Assembly (NCBI RefSeq): GCF_900116705.1
Contig: NZ_FPBP01000001.1
Location: 496,001-560,000, forward strand
DNA length: 64,000 nt
Direction of reading: 5' to 3'
DNA from: Halomonas korlensis
Lineage (GTDB): Bacteria; Pseudomonadota; Gammaproteobacteria; Pseudomonadales; Halomonadaceae
The notes beneath the pieces are model-generated. The model ran no database searches, had not been told where the DNA came from, and was given only the letters and a program-made list of their open reading frames with translations. How positions within the stretch are numbered: position 1 is the stretch's first letter; every line of letters begins with the position of its first letter. The translations under genes were made by a program, and so were the position numbers. Shown piece by piece: positions 37,112 to 47,622 of the stretch.

Positions 37112-37877
37112 TCGCATAAATCTCGCCTTGCCGCCAGACCAGCAGTTCGCCGGGCGTCATGCGTACCCAATCCTCGTTATCGGTCAAAGGCTCGGTGGCC
37201 AGTACCGACACCACGTCATCGGGCGTGGTGTGCTCGGCAAAATTCACTTTCAGCTCGGCATCCGACAGGCTGGCACGCCCGAAGGGGGCCCGGCGGGTGA
37301 TATGCGCCAGCTTGGTGGAACAGAACGTGTAAAGGTATTCGCCATCGGCCAGCAGGAGATTGAAGACACCAAGTTCCCGCAACTGCTCGCAGAGGCGATG
37401 CAGCAGTCGCCACAGCCCTTCACGATCGCCCGGGGGGTCAGGAAAGGCCCGCCTGAGTTCCCCCATCAGCCAGCAGAAGGCGTGTTCGCTGTCGGTATCG
37501 CCTACCGGCTGGTAAACACCGAGCGGCAGCGTCTGCCATCCGGTGAGCTGGCCATTGTGCGCATAACACCAGGGCTGGCCCCACATCTCCCTGACGAAGG
37601 GATGGGTATTGGCCAGGCGGACACCCCCCACATTGGCCTGGCGGATATGGCTGATGACGATCTCCGACTTGATCGGGTAGTCGCGGATCAAGCGAGCGAT
37701 GGGGGATTCCACCGAAGGGTGCGGGTCGCGAAACTCGCGATAGCCGCCCTCCTCGTAGAAAGCGATCCCCCAACCATCGCGATGGGGTCCGGTCCCGCCG
37801 CCCCGATGCAGGAAGCCGGAGAAGCTGAAGCAGATATCGGTGGGCACATTAGCACTCATGCCCAACAGCTCACACAT
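37098..37877 (-). CDS. yafJ: Class II glutamine amidotransferase (YafJ-like)
   Basis: 259 residues. The N-terminal nucleophile is Cys2 ([12 protein letters not shown]), with [15 protein letters not shown] and the NGQL oxyanion motif in [12 protein letters not shown], typical of class II GATases. There is no synthase domain, so ammonia or another amide is handled alone; the substrate is unknown. It overlaps the VWA gene by 8 bp and is the last gene of that operon. Confidence 0.9.
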   Translation of the reverse strand: MCELLGMSANVPTDICFSFSGFLHRGGGTGPHRDGWGIAFYEEGGYREFRDPHPSVESPIARLIRDYPIKSEIVISHIRQANVGGVRLANTHPFVREMWGQPWCYAHNGQLTGWQTLPLGVYQPVGDTDSEHAFCWLMGELRRAFPDPPGDREGLWRLLHRLCEQLRELGVFNLLLADGEYLYTFCSTKLAHITRRAPFGRASLSDAELKVNFAEHTTPDDVVSVLATEPLTDNEDWVRMTPGELLVWRQGEIYARFKT

Positions 37878-39801
37878 AGGGCTCCTCCCGGTGGGAACCA
37901 GGACGTGACTTCGATACCGCGCGTGACCGTGACGCTGGACGCGAGCCTTTTCGGGGCTGCGAATCGAGTCCGGAAACCGGCCGAGTCCGACGCCTTAGCC
38001 GCATGGCGACCCCGGCTGCCAGCAACACGAGGACCCCTATCAGGGCTGCCATCCGCCACCACGGGTCCTGTTTGCCCTGTTCCGCCACGTGCTCGAGCCC
38101 AGGCCAGCCTTCCTCCCACAACGCCCAGGCACGGCGCGGCAGCTCGTTGACGATAGCCACGAAGCGGTCGGCAGCATTATCCGACGATGCGCCGGGGTCT
38201 TCGGCTGACGCCTCTTCTTCGAGGCGCTCGGCCGCGAGTGTCGGCCCGATCTCGTTCGCCAGGTCGATACCGACCCGGGCCTCGGGATTGAGCAACAGGC
38301 GTGGCAGGCGAATCTCTTGAGTTTCACCGTCGAGGGTGATTCGAGCGGTCACCAACAGCGGCAGACGGACATTGTCGTCTATTTCCGGTAACGGCAGGTG
38401 CCAGCGATTCGGACCCACCGCCTCGGCTTGCAGCGTCTGCCCTTGAAGCTCGGCGGAAAGCTCGGTGTTATTGCGGTCGAGGCGCGGATGCTCGGCCACC
38501 AGCAGCACTCGGTTGGCGCCTGGCTGATGTGCCAGGCCGATGGCTGGCAGGACATTTACCGCCTGGATACGTTGGCGGTGAAAGTTCTCGCCTTCGGCAC
38601 GAATCACCAACTTGGAGTTGCCGGTAAGGGCTGGTGGTGGCAGTACCCCAGCGAAACGGCCGTCGCGCGGCTGAAGCTGGATGGCGGTCTGCACGTCGCC
38701 CTGCGAGTCGTGCAGCTCCATGAACACGTCAAGCTTTTCGGCAGACTCGTTAGCGGGCTCGCCATCGCGCTCGAGCCAGGCCTGGACGGGCACTTCGAAC
38801 CCCAGGTAGAGCGTGGTCGGCAAATCATTGGTGCGCAATGCCAGCGGCGAACTCACAGTGATACGACTCTCCCCCCCCGTCTGGCCTTCGAGGCGCCACT
38901 CGCCGGGCTGCGGATCAGGGACACGAATCAGGTCAAAGCGCGGCTCCACCTGCCAGCGCATCTCGTCGGCGTGCTGCTCGGCGCGATAGGTGGTGCCGTC
39001 AGGCGCCACCAGGGTGATAGGCTCATCATCGGGTTCGTGAAAGAGCAGCGCCGAAAAGGACTCGACATCGGGATCGATGGTGAAGCGCCCGTCGATCAGC
39101 GGGACCTGATCGGCGGGAAAAATGCGCTCGAAGATATCCAGGAAGGCGCCGAGCAAACTCTCGGGGGAACCCACCGTGGTCGACAGCCCCCCCGTCAATT
39201 GGGAAACCCGCTCCATCAGCGCCAGATCGACCTGGTCGGAGAAGGCCACCGCGTGAACGACTACCCCTTGCTCGGCAAACGACGGGGCCAGCTCCTCGAC
39301 AAGACGTTGGCGAGACTGGTTATCGATCTCGGGCTTGGCACCGCGTGAAGACGGCAGGTCGATCACGCCGTCGGTCAGCAGCACCAGGTGGCGCCACCCG
39401 TTGGCCTGAGCCGTTGCCGCCTCGCGCAGGGCGGCCTCGATATCGGTATGCGGCTGGTTGGATTGCAAGGCCGGCGACAATGCCAGCGCCTCGTCGCGCC
39501 AGCCGGCATCCACGCGGCCCAGCGGCAAGGGATTATCGACCTGTTCGCCGAAGGTCCAGACCCCCGCACTGACGCCCCAGGGCAGCAGGGAAACCAGCAG
39601 CTCCATGGCGCTGGTGCTGAGCTGCTCGGGATCGTTCTCTCGCATGCTGCCCGAGACATCGATGATTACCCGCACATCGGGGCGCTCCTCGATGGCCTGG
39701 GCATGCCCTGCCTGAGCCGCGAGACACAACGCCAGGCCTACCGTCCCTAGTATGAGGCATCGCACGTATTGTCTGCCTTGCCCTAGCATCCACCCAGCCA
39801 T
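37870..39801 (-). CDS. Membrane-anchored VWA-domain protein
   Basis: 643 residues. Signal peptide (about residues 15-35), then a von Willebrand A domain with a complete MIDAS ([12 protein letters not shown]; later LLTDGVIDL). A long beta-rich region (about 240-540) follows, then one membrane segment near 588-608 and a basic Arg/Ser-rich cytoplasmic tail. The bulk lies in the periplasm. AAGGAG sits 6 nt before the ATG. The stop overlaps yafJ. Function unknown; the design suggests metal-dependent protein contacts at the envelope. Confidence 0.85.
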   Translation of the reverse strand: MAGWMLGQGRQYVRCLILGTVGLALCLAAQAGHAQAIEERPDVRVIIDVSGSMRENDPEQLSTSAMELLVSLLPWGVSAGVWTFGEQVDNPLPLGRVDAGWRDEALALSPALQSNQPHTDIEAALREAATAQANGWRHLVLLTDGVIDLPSSRGAKPEIDNQSRQRLVEELAPSFAEQGVVVHAVAFSDQVDLALMERVSQLTGGLSTTVGSPESLLGAFLDIFERIFPADQVPLIDGRFTIDPDVESFSALLFHEPDDEPITLVAPDGTTYRAEQHADEMRWQVEPRFDLIRVPDPQPGEWRLEGQTGGESRITVSSPLALRTNDLPTTLYLGFEVPVQAWLERDGEPANESAEKLDVFMELHDSQGDVQTAIQLQPRDGRFAGVLPPPALTGNSKLVIRAEGENFHRQRIQAVNVLPAIGLAHQPGANRVLLVAEHPRLDRNNTELSAELQGQTLQAEAVGPNRWHLPLPEIDDNVRLPLLVTARITLDGETQEIRLPRLLLNPEARVGIDLANEIGPTLAAERLEEEASAEDPGASSDNAADRFVAIVNELPRRAWALWEEGWPGLEHVAEQGKQDPWWRMAALIGVLVLLAAGVAMRLRRRTRPVSGLDSQPRKGSRPASRSRAVSKSRPGSHREEPYV

Positions 39802-39811
39802 CCAAGGCTCC

Positions 39812-40240
39812 TTAACCGATCATCGGCTCGCGTCGCTTGCCAGTCCGCTCAGGCGAGGCGTTCCGGTCTGGCGCCCGCGTGTCGTGCCTGTGGTCGACTC
39901 GGCGTCCCCGCCACCAGACAGCAACGCCTGCCGCGCCTCCGGCCAAGGCACCTACCATCACCAGTATGGCTGCCGGCACCATCGACGCAGCGTTGCGTTC
40001 CAGCATGGCAACCCCTGCCACCATCACCGCCGGGGCGAAGCCGGTGTAGTATTCCCCTTCCTCGAGCAGTGGCAGGCGAAAACGCGACGGCATCCACATC
40101 ACGCCGGCCACCATCCAGGTAATGATTAACCGCGGCAGGCGGGGCAGGAAGGCCAATCCCAGGTAGCCCGCCCCCAGCACCACCAGAGACAGGACGATGT
40201 ATGTCAGCCATAGTAGGGCCATCGAATCCGAGAGCAGCAT
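39812..40240 (-). CDS. Small unrecognised membrane protein
   Basis: 142 residues with about four hydrophobic segments (MALLWLTYIVLSLVVLGAGY; LIITWMVAGVMWMP; YYTGFAPAVMVAGVAML; VPAAILVMVGALAGGAAG) and a basic, polar tail. No family recognised. Its TAA is 10 bp before the VWA start and runs into that gene's RBS, so it leads the operon with VWA and yafJ. GAGG lies 5 nt before the ATG. Confidence 0.7.
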   Translation of the reverse strand: MLLSDSMALLWLTYIVLSLVVLGAGYLGLAFLPRLPRLIITWMVAGVMWMPSRFRLPLLEEGEYYTGFAPAVMVAGVAMLERNAASMVPAAILVMVGALAGGAAGVAVWWRGRRVDHRHDTRAPDRNASPERTGKRREPMIG

Positions 40241-40317
40241 CGATACCTCGCAACAGGAGCCGTCAGTCACGCTCCTCATGAATATTGATTTACACTGAGT
40301 ATGGTACATCCCGCGAC

Positions 40318-42438
40318 ATGAAAGCACAGCCGCCCCGTCACAACTCTTCCCTGCCTTCCACCTCTCCGGTGGCCCGTTTCCGTCGCCCTGAAGACGGCGA
40401 CTGGCACTGGCTGGAACAGCGCGACGACCCTGAGGTCACGGCCTTTCTCGAGGCCGCCAATCGCGAATTCGCCGACTGGTTCGCCCCTCTGGAGGGCCTG
40501 GTCGAGCGGCTCTATCATGGCCATCTGGCCCGTCGGGAGCTCGCCGTCCACGGCCTGCGCACTCCGCTGGACCATTACACCGTCTGGAGTGAAATAGCCA
40601 CGCATGCCGATTATCCGCTGTGGTGGCGACACCCCAACGGCCAGGAAGACGCTGCCGAGTGTTTTCTGGACCTCGAGGAGCGTTCCAGGGCACAGGACTT
40701 CTTCGAGATCGGCGACATGGCCCTCTCCCCCGACGAAGAGTGGCTGGCCTGGACGGAAGACACCCGTGGCGATGAAACCTTCACGCTCTATCTGAAGCGC
40801 TTGCCCGCAGGCGAGCCCGTGATGCTTCTCGACGAGATCGGCCCCGAACTCACCTGGGCCGAGGACGGGTACACCCTGCTTTTCACTCGCTACGACACGA
40901 CCCAACGCCCCGACAGCATCTGGCGCCTGCCGCTTGCCATTGGGGGCGTCTTCCCGCCGGCCGCCGACGAACCGGTGCTGATACTGCGCGAGGACGACCC
41001 GGAATTCTGGGTCGGCTTCGGCAAGACCCGATCGCGAGAGTGGCTGATACTCGAGAGCGCCTCGAAAGATACCAGCGAATGCCACCTGCTGCCGGCCCGC
41101 TCCCCGGCCTCGCCGCCGCGCCTTTTCCGGGCCCGTGAGCGCGGCGTCGAGGTCGGTGTCGACCACCGGCCAGGGCACTTCTATGTGCTGCATAACCGCA
41201 ACGCGCCGCACTTTTGTCTCGAGGTCGTGGATGAGTGGCGCATTACGGAGTTTTCCGCCCTTGACGCAGATCCCAGCGTGCATTGGCGACCGCTCATTGC
41301 GCATCGAAAGGACGCCACGCTGGAAGGCATCGACGCTTTCGCCTGGGGTCTAGTCGTTACCGAACGCGATCATCAGGAGGCCCAGGTCCACGTCAGGGTC
41401 ATCGAGCTCGATGGTGCATTGAGCATTCACCGCGACGAACGCCTGCCGCTGCCGGAAACGCCATGCAGCCTGTCACTGGGAGATTTGCCGCATTTCGACA
41501 CGCGCTGCCTGCACCTGCGCGAGGAATCCTTCACCCTGCCGGTGAGCTGGATCACGCACGATCTCGACAGCGGCGAACGTCGCCTGCTCAAGCAGCAGGC
41601 GCTCCATGGCGACCTCACCCCCGACCACTTGGTGTGTGAACGGCTCTGGGCGATTGCTCACGACGGCGAGCGCATCCCTGTCTCGGTGGTCATGCGCGCC
41701 GACCTGGCCGGACATCCCCTGCCGACGCTGCTCTACGGCTACGGCGCCTATGGCGAAGTATTGGACCCCTGGTTCTCGATCGCGCGCCTGGAACTGCTGG
41801 CGCGCGGCGTGGCATTTGCCGTGGCGCATGTACGCGGCGGCGGCGACCGCGGCGAGCCCTGGTATTTGGCCGGCAAGCTCGAGCACAAGGAAAACAGCTT
41901 TCGTGACTTTCTGGCCGCCCGCAACGCCCTGGTCGAAGCCGGCATCAGTGATGGTGATCGCATTACGGCCTATGGCGCCAGCGCTGGCGGCCTGCTGGTG
42001 GGCGCCAGCCTCAACCTGGCCCCCGAGGCCTTCTGTGCCGCGGTGCTCGACGTTCCATTCGTCGACGTCCTGCGCACCATGGAGAACCCCGACCTGCCCC
42101 TGACCACCGCCGAATACACGGAATGGGGCAACCCGGACGATCCCGGCGCCAGGAAACGGATCCGCGATTATTCTCCGCTGGACAATCTTTCAGCGCAGCC
42201 CTGGCCGACGGTGTTCCTGCAGGGCAGCTGGCACGACACCCGTGTGCCGTATTGGGAACCGGCCAAGCTCTACGCGCGACTCACCGAACTCGGCACGGCT
42301 CGCGGCCCGGTGATGCTGCGCACCGACATGGCGGCCGGGCACGGTGGCGCCTCCGGGCGCTTCAAGGCCTGGCACGACAACGCCCGACAGGATGCCTATA
42401 TCCTCTGGTCGCTGGGGGTAGAGTCTCGCGACGAATAA
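40318..42438 (+). CDS. ptrB: Oligopeptidase B (prolyl oligopeptidase family)
   Basis: About 706 residues. N-terminal beta-propeller (about 1-430), C-terminal alpha/beta hydrolase with nucleophile motif YGASAGGLLVGASLN, Asp region QGSWHDTRVPYWEP and catalytic His in MAAGHGGASG. YGYGAYG and VRGGGDRGEPWY are family hallmarks. It cleaves small peptides after basic residues in the cytoplasm. The ATG at 40318 has only a weak RBS; a TTG at 40285 is possible. Confidence 0.93.
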   Translation: MKAQPPRHNSSLPSTSPVARFRRPEDGDWHWLEQRDDPEVTAFLEAANREFADWFAPLEGLVERLYHGHLARRELAVHGLRTPLDHYTVWSEIATHADYPLWWRHPNGQEDAAECFLDLEERSRAQDFFEIGDMALSPDEEWLAWTEDTRGDETFTLYLKRLPAGEPVMLLDEIGPELTWAEDGYTLLFTRYDTTQRPDSIWRLPLAIGGVFPPAADEPVLILREDDPEFWVGFGKTRSREWLILESASKDTSECHLLPARSPASPPRLFRARERGVEVGVDHRPGHFYVLHNRNAPHFCLEVVDEWRITEFSALDADPSVHWRPLIAHRKDATLEGIDAFAWGLVVTERDHQEAQVHVRVIELDGALSIHRDERLPLPETPCSLSLGDLPHFDTRCLHLREESFTLPVSWITHDLDSGERRLLKQQALHGDLTPDHLVCERLWAIAHDGERIPVSVVMRADLAGHPLPTLLYGYGAYGEVLDPWFSIARLELLARGVAFAVAHVRGGGDRGEPWYLAGKLEHKENSFRDFLAARNALVEAGISDGDRITAYGASAGGLLVGASLNLAPEAFCAAVLDVPFVDVLRTMENPDLPLTTAEYTEWGNPDDPGARKRIRDYSPLDNLSAQPWPTVFLQGSWHDTRVPYWEPAKLYARLTELGTARGPVMLRTDMAAGHGGASGRFKAWHDNARQDAYILWSLGVESRDE

Positions 42439-42456
42439 CGTCAGCTTTCGCAGGCG

Positions 42457-42906
42457 TCAGCCATCGATCGGCAAAATGGCAATGATATGGTCCTCGAGCT
42501 GCTCCTCGGGGACCTCACGTTGGGAGACGGCAAAGCTGCGCACGCTGATACCCTTGCGGTGCATGCGCTCGGGACCGCCGGCGATCAACGGGTGCCAGCC
42601 GGCAAGCTTTCTACCCTCGGCGATGCGCCGGTAGGCGCAGGAACGCGGCAACCAGCGAAATTCCTCGACACGCTGCGGGGAGAGCTGGGTGCAATCCGGC
42701 ACCTTGTCGAACCGGTTGGCGTAGTCGCCGCATCGGCAACTACCGATGTCCAGCAGCTCACAGGCCACGTTGAGCACCGCCAGATCACCGCTCTGCTCGT
42801 CCTGAAATTTCAGCAGGCAGCACTGGCCGCAACCATCGCAGAGCGCCTCCCACTCCTGCGAGGTAAGCTCGTCGAGGTCGAAACGCTCCCAGAACCGGTC
42901 TCTCAT
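42457..42906 (-). CDS. ycgN: YcgN-family cysteine cluster protein
   Basis: 149 residues with the Cys cluster CDGCGQCCLLK ... CELLDIGSCRCGDY ... CTQL ... CAYR of the YcgN/UPF0153-like group, likely binding Zn or an Fe-S centre. Function unknown in E. coli too. It lies downstream of ycgL after a 110-bp spacer filled by tandem repeats, and is the end of the dnaX-ybaB-recR-rnd-ycgL run. Confidence 0.9.
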   Translation of the reverse strand: MRDRFWERFDLDELTSQEWEALCDGCGQCCLLKFQDEQSGDLAVLNVACELLDIGSCRCGDYANRFDKVPDCTQLSPQRVEEFRWLPRSCAYRRIAEGRKLAGWHPLIAGGPERMHRKGISVRSFAVSQREVPEEQLEDHIIAILPIDG

Positions 42907-42937
42907 GGTCTCTCCTGCGCTACGCGGGCGCGGCTGG

Positions 42938-43013
42938 GCACCGGGCGCGATTCAGCGAGTTTCGCGCGGCACCGGGCGCGATTTAGTGAGTTTCGCGCGG
43001 CACCGGGCGCGAT
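42938..43013. repeat. 31-bp tandem repeat between ycgL and ycgN
   Basis: Two full units (42938-42968, 42969-42999) and a partial third (43000-43013). The units differ at two bases (ttcagcgag versus tttagtgag). Each junction can form a hairpin from TCGCGC / GCGCGA arms around GGCACCGG. There are no spacers between units. Confidence 0.85.
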
Positions 43014-43016
43014 AAA

Positions 43017-43328
43017 CTAGTAACGCGCCTGTGTCGGCATATTGTAAAGGTCGAGCAGATAGTCGTCCTTGGCCGGCGGCATCTGCAGGTAGTATCCCTT
43101 CTCGCGGATGGCCGCCATGACGTCCGCCGCCTTCGCCCGGCCCAGCGTCTTGTCCGGGGTGAGGATCAGTGTCATGGCCGGAAGCGGCCTGCCGAAGTGC
43201 TCGAGCAATGACTCGGGCACATTCACCAGCCCCTGGCGCTTGTCGACATAAAGGTAAAGGCCTTCCTTGCGCGGGCTCTTGAAGACCTCGCACAACAGCT
43301 TGTCGCCGCGCATCCGGTCATCGCTCAT
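43017..43328 (-). CDS. ycgL: YcgL-domain protein
   Basis: 103 residues. LLCEVFKSPRKEGLYLYVDK and REKGYYLQMPP are YcgL family segments. Function unknown. ATG at 43328 is embedded in the rnd stop (TGATG), so translation is coupled to RNase D, an arrangement conserved in related gammaproteobacteria. Confidence 0.9.
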   Translation of the reverse strand: MSDDRMRGDKLLCEVFKSPRKEGLYLYVDKRQGLVNVPESLLEHFGRPLPAMTLILTPDKTLGRAKAADVMAAIREKGYYLQMPPAKDDYLLDLYNMPTQARY

Positions 43329-44452
43329 CAAGACACCGCCTCCAGCGCCGACACCATGTCGGCGTTGAGCCGCTCGCCTCGCCAGCCACCGGGCAACGGC
43401 AGCGCGTCTTCACCAAGATTCGCCATTACCAGCGCCTCGACGTCCCGGCGTCGCAGCAGCACTTCCGGGGCCAGACCGAGATCCTCGGCCTCGGCATTCA
43501 CCACTCGCTTTACGGCCTTGACGCGTTTCTTGAACTCAGGCGCCAGGGGCGATGGCAGGGCGGGAGGCAATTGCTCCTCGTCAGCATGCCGTGCCTCGCG
43601 TACCAGGCGCAGCAGCTCATCGCCCTCCCGCTTGATCAAGGCCGGCTTGAGATCCTCGACCTGGGCCAGCTCGTAGCGATTCTCGGGGAGTTTTTCGGCG
43701 ATGGCGTACAGCAGCCGGTCGTTGATCAGCCAGCCCCTGGGTAGATCGCGGCGCCGCGCCTCGCCTTCCCGCCAGATAGTGAGCCGTCGAAACGCCTCGA
43801 TCTGACGCGGCGACAGGCGCCACAGTTGACGATGGCGCAAATACCACTGGCCATCGGCCGCCTCGCTACGCGTCGCCTGGGCGACCAGTTCGCCACAGTC
43901 GGCCTCGAGCCAGTCCATGCGCTGCAGCTGCTCGAGCCGCTCACGCTGGCGATGCCAGACCTCCAGCAGATAGACCACATCCAGGGCGGCGTACTGTTTC
44001 TGGGTCTCGCTAAGGGGACGCAACAGCCAATTGGAGCGCGTCTCGTCCTTGGGCAGGGTTTCGCCGACCCAGAATTCCACCAGCTTCTGGTAGCCCATGG
44101 AAGGCACTTCCCCGAGCAGGGACTGTGCGACCTGGGTATCGATCAGCGGCGCCATCGCGACCCCTGCCCAGTGGGCAAAGACTTCGAGATCCTCGCTCGA
44201 GGCATGCAGCAGCTTGACGGGGCCCGAGGCCAGCAAGCGACGAAACGCCTCGGTGCAGTCGACGGCCTGCGGGTCGACCAGATAGGCCGGTCCATCGGCG
44301 GCAAACTGGATCAGTGCCGGTACTGGATGGAAGGTATTCTCGCGGAAGAACTCGGTATCCAGGGCGATGACGTCGGCACCGGCCACTTCCATGCAAGCCG
44401 CGTCCAGGGCCTCGGCGGTGTCGATCCAGCGAATCTCGGGGGTCAAGGGCAT
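43328..44452 (-). CDS. rnd: Ribonuclease D
   Basis: 374 residues. DEDDy exonuclease motifs: I ALDTEFFRE, II SSEDLEVF, III YAALDVVYLLEV. HRDC domains follow (about 205-370). It trims the 3' ends of tRNA and other stable RNAs. Lies 23 bp after recR and overlaps ycgL by one base. Confidence 0.94.
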   Translation of the reverse strand: MPLTPEIRWIDTAEALDAACMEVAGADVIALDTEFFRENTFHPVPALIQFAADGPAYLVDPQAVDCTEAFRRLLASGPVKLLHASSEDLEVFAHWAGVAMAPLIDTQVAQSLLGEVPSMGYQKLVEFWVGETLPKDETRSNWLLRPLSETQKQYAALDVVYLLEVWHRQRERLEQLQRMDWLEADCGELVAQATRSEAADGQWYLRHRQLWRLSPRQIEAFRRLTIWREGEARRRDLPRGWLINDRLLYAIAEKLPENRYELAQVEDLKPALIKREGDELLRLVREARHADEEQLPPALPSPLAPEFKKRVKAVKRVVNAEAEDLGLAPEVLLRRRDVEALVMANLGEDALPLPGGWRGERLNADMVSALEAVS

Positions 44453-44475
44453 AAGGGGTCCGGCAAAAAAGGAAA

Positions 44476-45081
44476 TCAGTCGCTCTGAAACGGCAAGCGA
44501 CCGTTGAAGGCACGGCTCAGCGTACCGCCGTCGACGTACTCGAGCTCGCCCCCCATGGGGACACCATACGCCAGCCGCGAGAGTTTCACGCCCAGGGGAG
44601 CGAGCTGGGTTGCAATGTAGTGGGCGGTCGCCTCGCCTTCAACGGTCGGGTTGGTAGCCAGGATCAACTCCTCGACGCCCCCTTCGGCGACGCGTGTCTC
44701 GAGCTGGTCGAGCCCGATATCTTCCGGGCCGATGCCGTCAAGCGGGGAAAGATGGCCATGCAGCACGAAGTAACGCCCGCGATAACCGCCGGCGTCCTCG
44801 ATGGCCAGCTGATCGGCGGGAGATTCCACCACACAGAGCACGGCATCGTCACGCCGTGCACTTTCGCACAATGTGCAGATGTCCTGCTCGGTTAGGGTTC
44901 GGCAGCGACGACAATACCCGACTTCCTCGACCGCCATCGCCAACACGTCAGCCAGGCGCTTGCCGCCCTCACGATCGCGCTCGAGCAGATGCATGGCCAT
45001 GCGCTGCGCGGTCTTGGGTCCTACACCCGGCAACACTCGCAGCGACTCCATCAACCGATCCACCAGGGGGGAAAAGCTCAT
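44476..45081 (-). CDS. recR: RecR recombination mediator
   Basis: 201 residues. Helix-hairpin-helix [17 protein letters not shown], zinc finger [16 protein letters not shown] and Toprim segment [12 protein letters not shown]. RecR with RecFO loads RecA at gaps. It sits 21 bp after ybaB, the classical dnaX-ybaB-recR order. Confidence 0.97.
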   Translation of the reverse strand: MSFSPLVDRLMESLRVLPGVGPKTAQRMAMHLLERDREGGKRLADVLAMAVEEVGYCRRCRTLTEQDICTLCESARRDDAVLCVVESPADQLAIEDAGGYRGRYFVLHGHLSPLDGIGPEDIGLDQLETRVAEGGVEELILATNPTVEGEATAHYIATQLAPLGVKLSRLAYGVPMGGELEYVDGGTLSRAFNGRLPFQSD

Positions 45082-45102
45082 TGGCGTCCCATGTCAGGCA
45101 AC

Positions 45103-45429
45103 CTAGAACGGCAACTTGAAGCCGGGCGGCAGGTTCAGGCCAGCGGTCGCCTCTTCCATCTTCTCCTTGGAACTGGCCTCGACCTTACGTACGGCATCAT
45201 TGACGGCGGCAGCCAGCAAGTCCTCGAGCAGCTCCTTGTCCTCTTCCATGACGCTGGGGTCAATATCGACCTTGCTGACATCGTGACGGCCATTCATGGT
45301 GACCTTGATCATGCCGGCCCCCGCCTCGCCCAGCACTTCGGCCTTGGCGACCTCTTCCTGGACGCGCTGCATCTTCTCCTGCATTTCCTGGGCCTGTTTC
45401 ATCAGGTTACCCATTCCACCTTTCATCAT
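45103..45429 (-). CDS. ybaB: YbaB/EbfC nucleoid-associated protein
   Basis: 108 residues. [20 protein letters not shown] at the N-terminus and the C-terminal [11 protein letters not shown] are family hallmarks. Small DNA-binding dimer. The first ATG (45429) follows AGAGGA by 7 nt. Co-transcribed with dnaX and recR. Confidence 0.95.
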   Translation of the reverse strand: MMKGGMGNLMKQAQEMQEKMQRVQEEVAKAEVLGEAGAGMIKVTMNGRHDVSKVDIDPSVMEEDKELLEDLLAAAVNDAVRKVEASSKEKMEEATAGLNLPPGFKLPF

Positions 45430-45518
45430 GGCGGATTCCTCTCTGGTTGATGTGATATTGCGCGAGCGCGTGAACCTGCTCGTCATAGCCGCTAGCGGGT
45501 CAACCATCGGTACAAAGG

Positions 45519-47441
45519 CTAGGCCTGGGCGTCGACCGGCTTGACGGTGGATTGTATCAGGCGTGCCCCAAAGGTCTTCTGCAATTCTTGGATATGCGGG
45601 TCGCAAGTCAGGGCTTCAACTGCCTCGGCCAATCGCTGGGCGGCAAGTCGGTCGGCTTGCTGCTTGGGAGTCTCGACCGACTCGGGCAGCGGCCCCACCT
45701 CGACGACCAGGCGACGCTCGAAACCCAGCGAGGACAAGGCCTGCTCCATGCGCTGTAGATGGACATCCGCCTGCATCGCCGCAAGCGATGGGTCGAGGCG
45801 CAACCATAGCCGCTCGCCATCGTCCTGTTCGACCACACAGTTGGCCGCAAGGTTTCGGGTCAAACCGCCAAGGCCCAGCGAATCGAAACGCGCCAACCAG
45901 TCTTTATGCGTGATCCGCCCGGCCGCCTCGGCTACCGGGGCAGCCGTAGGCGGGGCGGGCTCCGGCTGGGGCGAGGGTGTCGGCTCACAGGCCATAGGCT
46001 GCGCAGCCACGGTCTCAGGCTCGACAGGCTCCGGTGATGCCGCTGCCTCCTCGGGCGGCTCTTCTGCGATCCTTTCTTCTTTCATGACCTGCTCGGCCAT
46101 CGACGCGTCGCGACCGGCCGTGGCGTTTGTCATCGGGGCGCCGGTCGGCTCGCTGTCGAGCCACGGGGGGGGGGCTTCGGCGGGCGGAGGGGGTTGAGCA
46201 GGGGCTGGTTCGATCGACGACGGCATAGCCGAACCTGCCGGCTCGGGCGCCTGCGTCATGCTCGGGTTATGACTCTCGACTCCATCACGTTCGGGTGCAC
46301 CACTGAGCGGCAGCGGGGTCTTCGGCGGCTGGGGCACCCCCTGGGGGCGAAAGGCCAGCATGCGCAGCAGCGTCATTTCCAGGGCCGCGCGCAAATCCGG
46401 CGCATGCTCCATGTCGCCGCGCCCCTGGATACCGATCTGGTAATAGAGTTGGACATCCTCCGCGGTAAAGCGGCTGGCCAATGACAACAGCGTCTCGCGG
46501 TCGCCGTGGGCGTTATCCAGGGCATCGGGCACCATCTGCGCGACGGCCAGGCGGTGCAGCATGCCGGTGACATCGTCGAGCACCGCGGCGAAATCCGGCC
46601 CCTGCTCGGCCAGTTGGCCGACTTCCGCCAATACGCGGGCGGCATTGACCTCGGCCATCGCCTCCATCAGGGCCAGCACGTGTCGATGATCCAGCGTGCC
46701 CAGCATGGCGGCCACGTCGGCGTGGCGCACCTCACCTTGGCCGAAGGCGATGGCCTGGTCGGTCAGGCTCATGGCATCGCGCATGGAGCCTTCGGCGGCC
46801 TTGCCCAGCAGCCAGAGGGCGCTTTCGTCGAAATCGACCCCTTCGGACCCAAGCACGGCGGTCAGATGGCCGACGATCCGTTCGGGCGGCATGTGCTTGA
46901 GGGTGAACTGCAGGCAGCGGGACAGCACTGTGGGCGGCAATTTCTGCGGGTCAGTGGTCGCCAGCAGGAACTTCACGTGCGGGGGCGGCTCCTCGAGTGT
47001 CTTGAGCAGCGCATTGAAACTGTGGGTGGAGAGCATGTGCACCTCGTCGATGAGGTACACCTTGTAGCGCCCCTGGGTGGGAGCGTACTGCACGTTGTCC
47101 AGCAGTTCGCGCGTGTCTTCCACCTTGGTGCGCGATGCGGCATCCACCTCGATGAGATCGACGAAGCGCCCCTCATCGATGGAACGACAACTGTCGCACT
47201 GGCCACACGGCGTCGAGGTTACGCCATCGTCGCCCCGCCCGTTCGCCGTGCAGTTGAGGCATTTCGCCAGAATGCGCGCCAGGGTCGTCTTGCCGACGCC
47301 ACGAGTGCCGGTGAACAGGTAGGCGTGATGCAACCGCCCCTGGTCGAGCGCATTGACCAGCGCCCGACGAACATGATCCTGGCCGACCAGTTCATGAAAG
47401 GTACGCGGTCGCCACTTGCGGGCCAGAACCTGGTAGCTCAT
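45519..47441 (-). CDS. dnaX: DNA polymerase III subunits gamma and tau
   Basis: 640 residues. Walker [14 protein letters not shown], zinc-binding CLNC ... CGQCDSC, DEVHMLS and sensor 1 [11 protein letters not shown]; a Pro/Glu/Ala-rich linker (about 375-505) leads to the tau C-terminal domain. It is the clamp-loader motor that ties polymerase to helicase. The coding strand has a run of ten C at codons 423-426, near where E. coli gamma ends; loss of one C leads to TGA after codon 436. Confidence 0.96.
   Translation of the reverse strand: MSYQVLARKWRPRTFHELVGQDHVRRALVNALDQGRLHHAYLFTGTRGVGKTTLARILAKCLNCTANGRGDDGVTSTPCGQCDSCRSIDEGRFVDLIEVDAASRTKVEDTRELLDNVQYAPTQGRYKVYLIDEVHMLSTHSFNALLKTLEEPPPHVKFLLATTDPQKLPPTVLSRCLQFTLKHMPPERIVGHLTAVLGSEGVDFDESALWLLGKAAEGSMRDAMSLTDQAIAFGQGEVRHADVAAMLGTLDHRHVLALMEAMAEVNAARVLAEVGQLAEQGPDFAAVLDDVTGMLHRLAVAQMVPDALDNAHGDRETLLSLASRFTAEDVQLYYQIGIQGRGDMEHAPDLRAALEMTLLRMLAFRPQGVPQPPKTPLPLSGAPERDGVESHNPSMTQAPEPAGSAMPSSIEPAPAQPPPPAEAPPPWLDSEPTGAPMTNATAGRDASMAEQVMKEERIAEEPPEEAAASPEPVEPETVAAQPMACEPTPSPQPEPAPPTAAPVAEAAGRITHKDWLARFDSLGLGGLTRNLAANCVVEQDDGERLWLRLDPSLAAMQADVHLQRMEQALSSLGFERRLVVEVGPLPESVETPKQQADRLAAQRLAEAVEALTCDPHIQELQKTFGARLIQSTVKPVDAQA
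46165..46174 (-). other. Homopolymer C10 within dnaX, candidate slippage site
   Basis: Ten consecutive C on the coding strand (second base of codon 423 to second base of codon 426). Dropping one C gives an 11-codon new frame ending in TGA, a product of 436 residues, close to the 431 of E. coli gamma. Confidence 0.45.
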
Positions 47442-47622
47442 GCAGCGCGGATCCTTGCAGTTGAACGAACAGCAGTGGGAGGGAAGGCGGCCCGAAATCG
47501 ACGGGCTGCCCCGACATCAATCGACTGATCCGATATTGATGGCTGAAGATACCCGTTCATTCTAGCGACTGGGGCAAGCCCCGGAAAGCCGGCATTCCGC
47601 CACCGGCACGCTGCGGCGTCAG

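Noticed and set aside
42938-43013. Repeat array considered as CRISPR
   Set aside because: Units are directly adjacent with no unique spacers and there are no cas genes.
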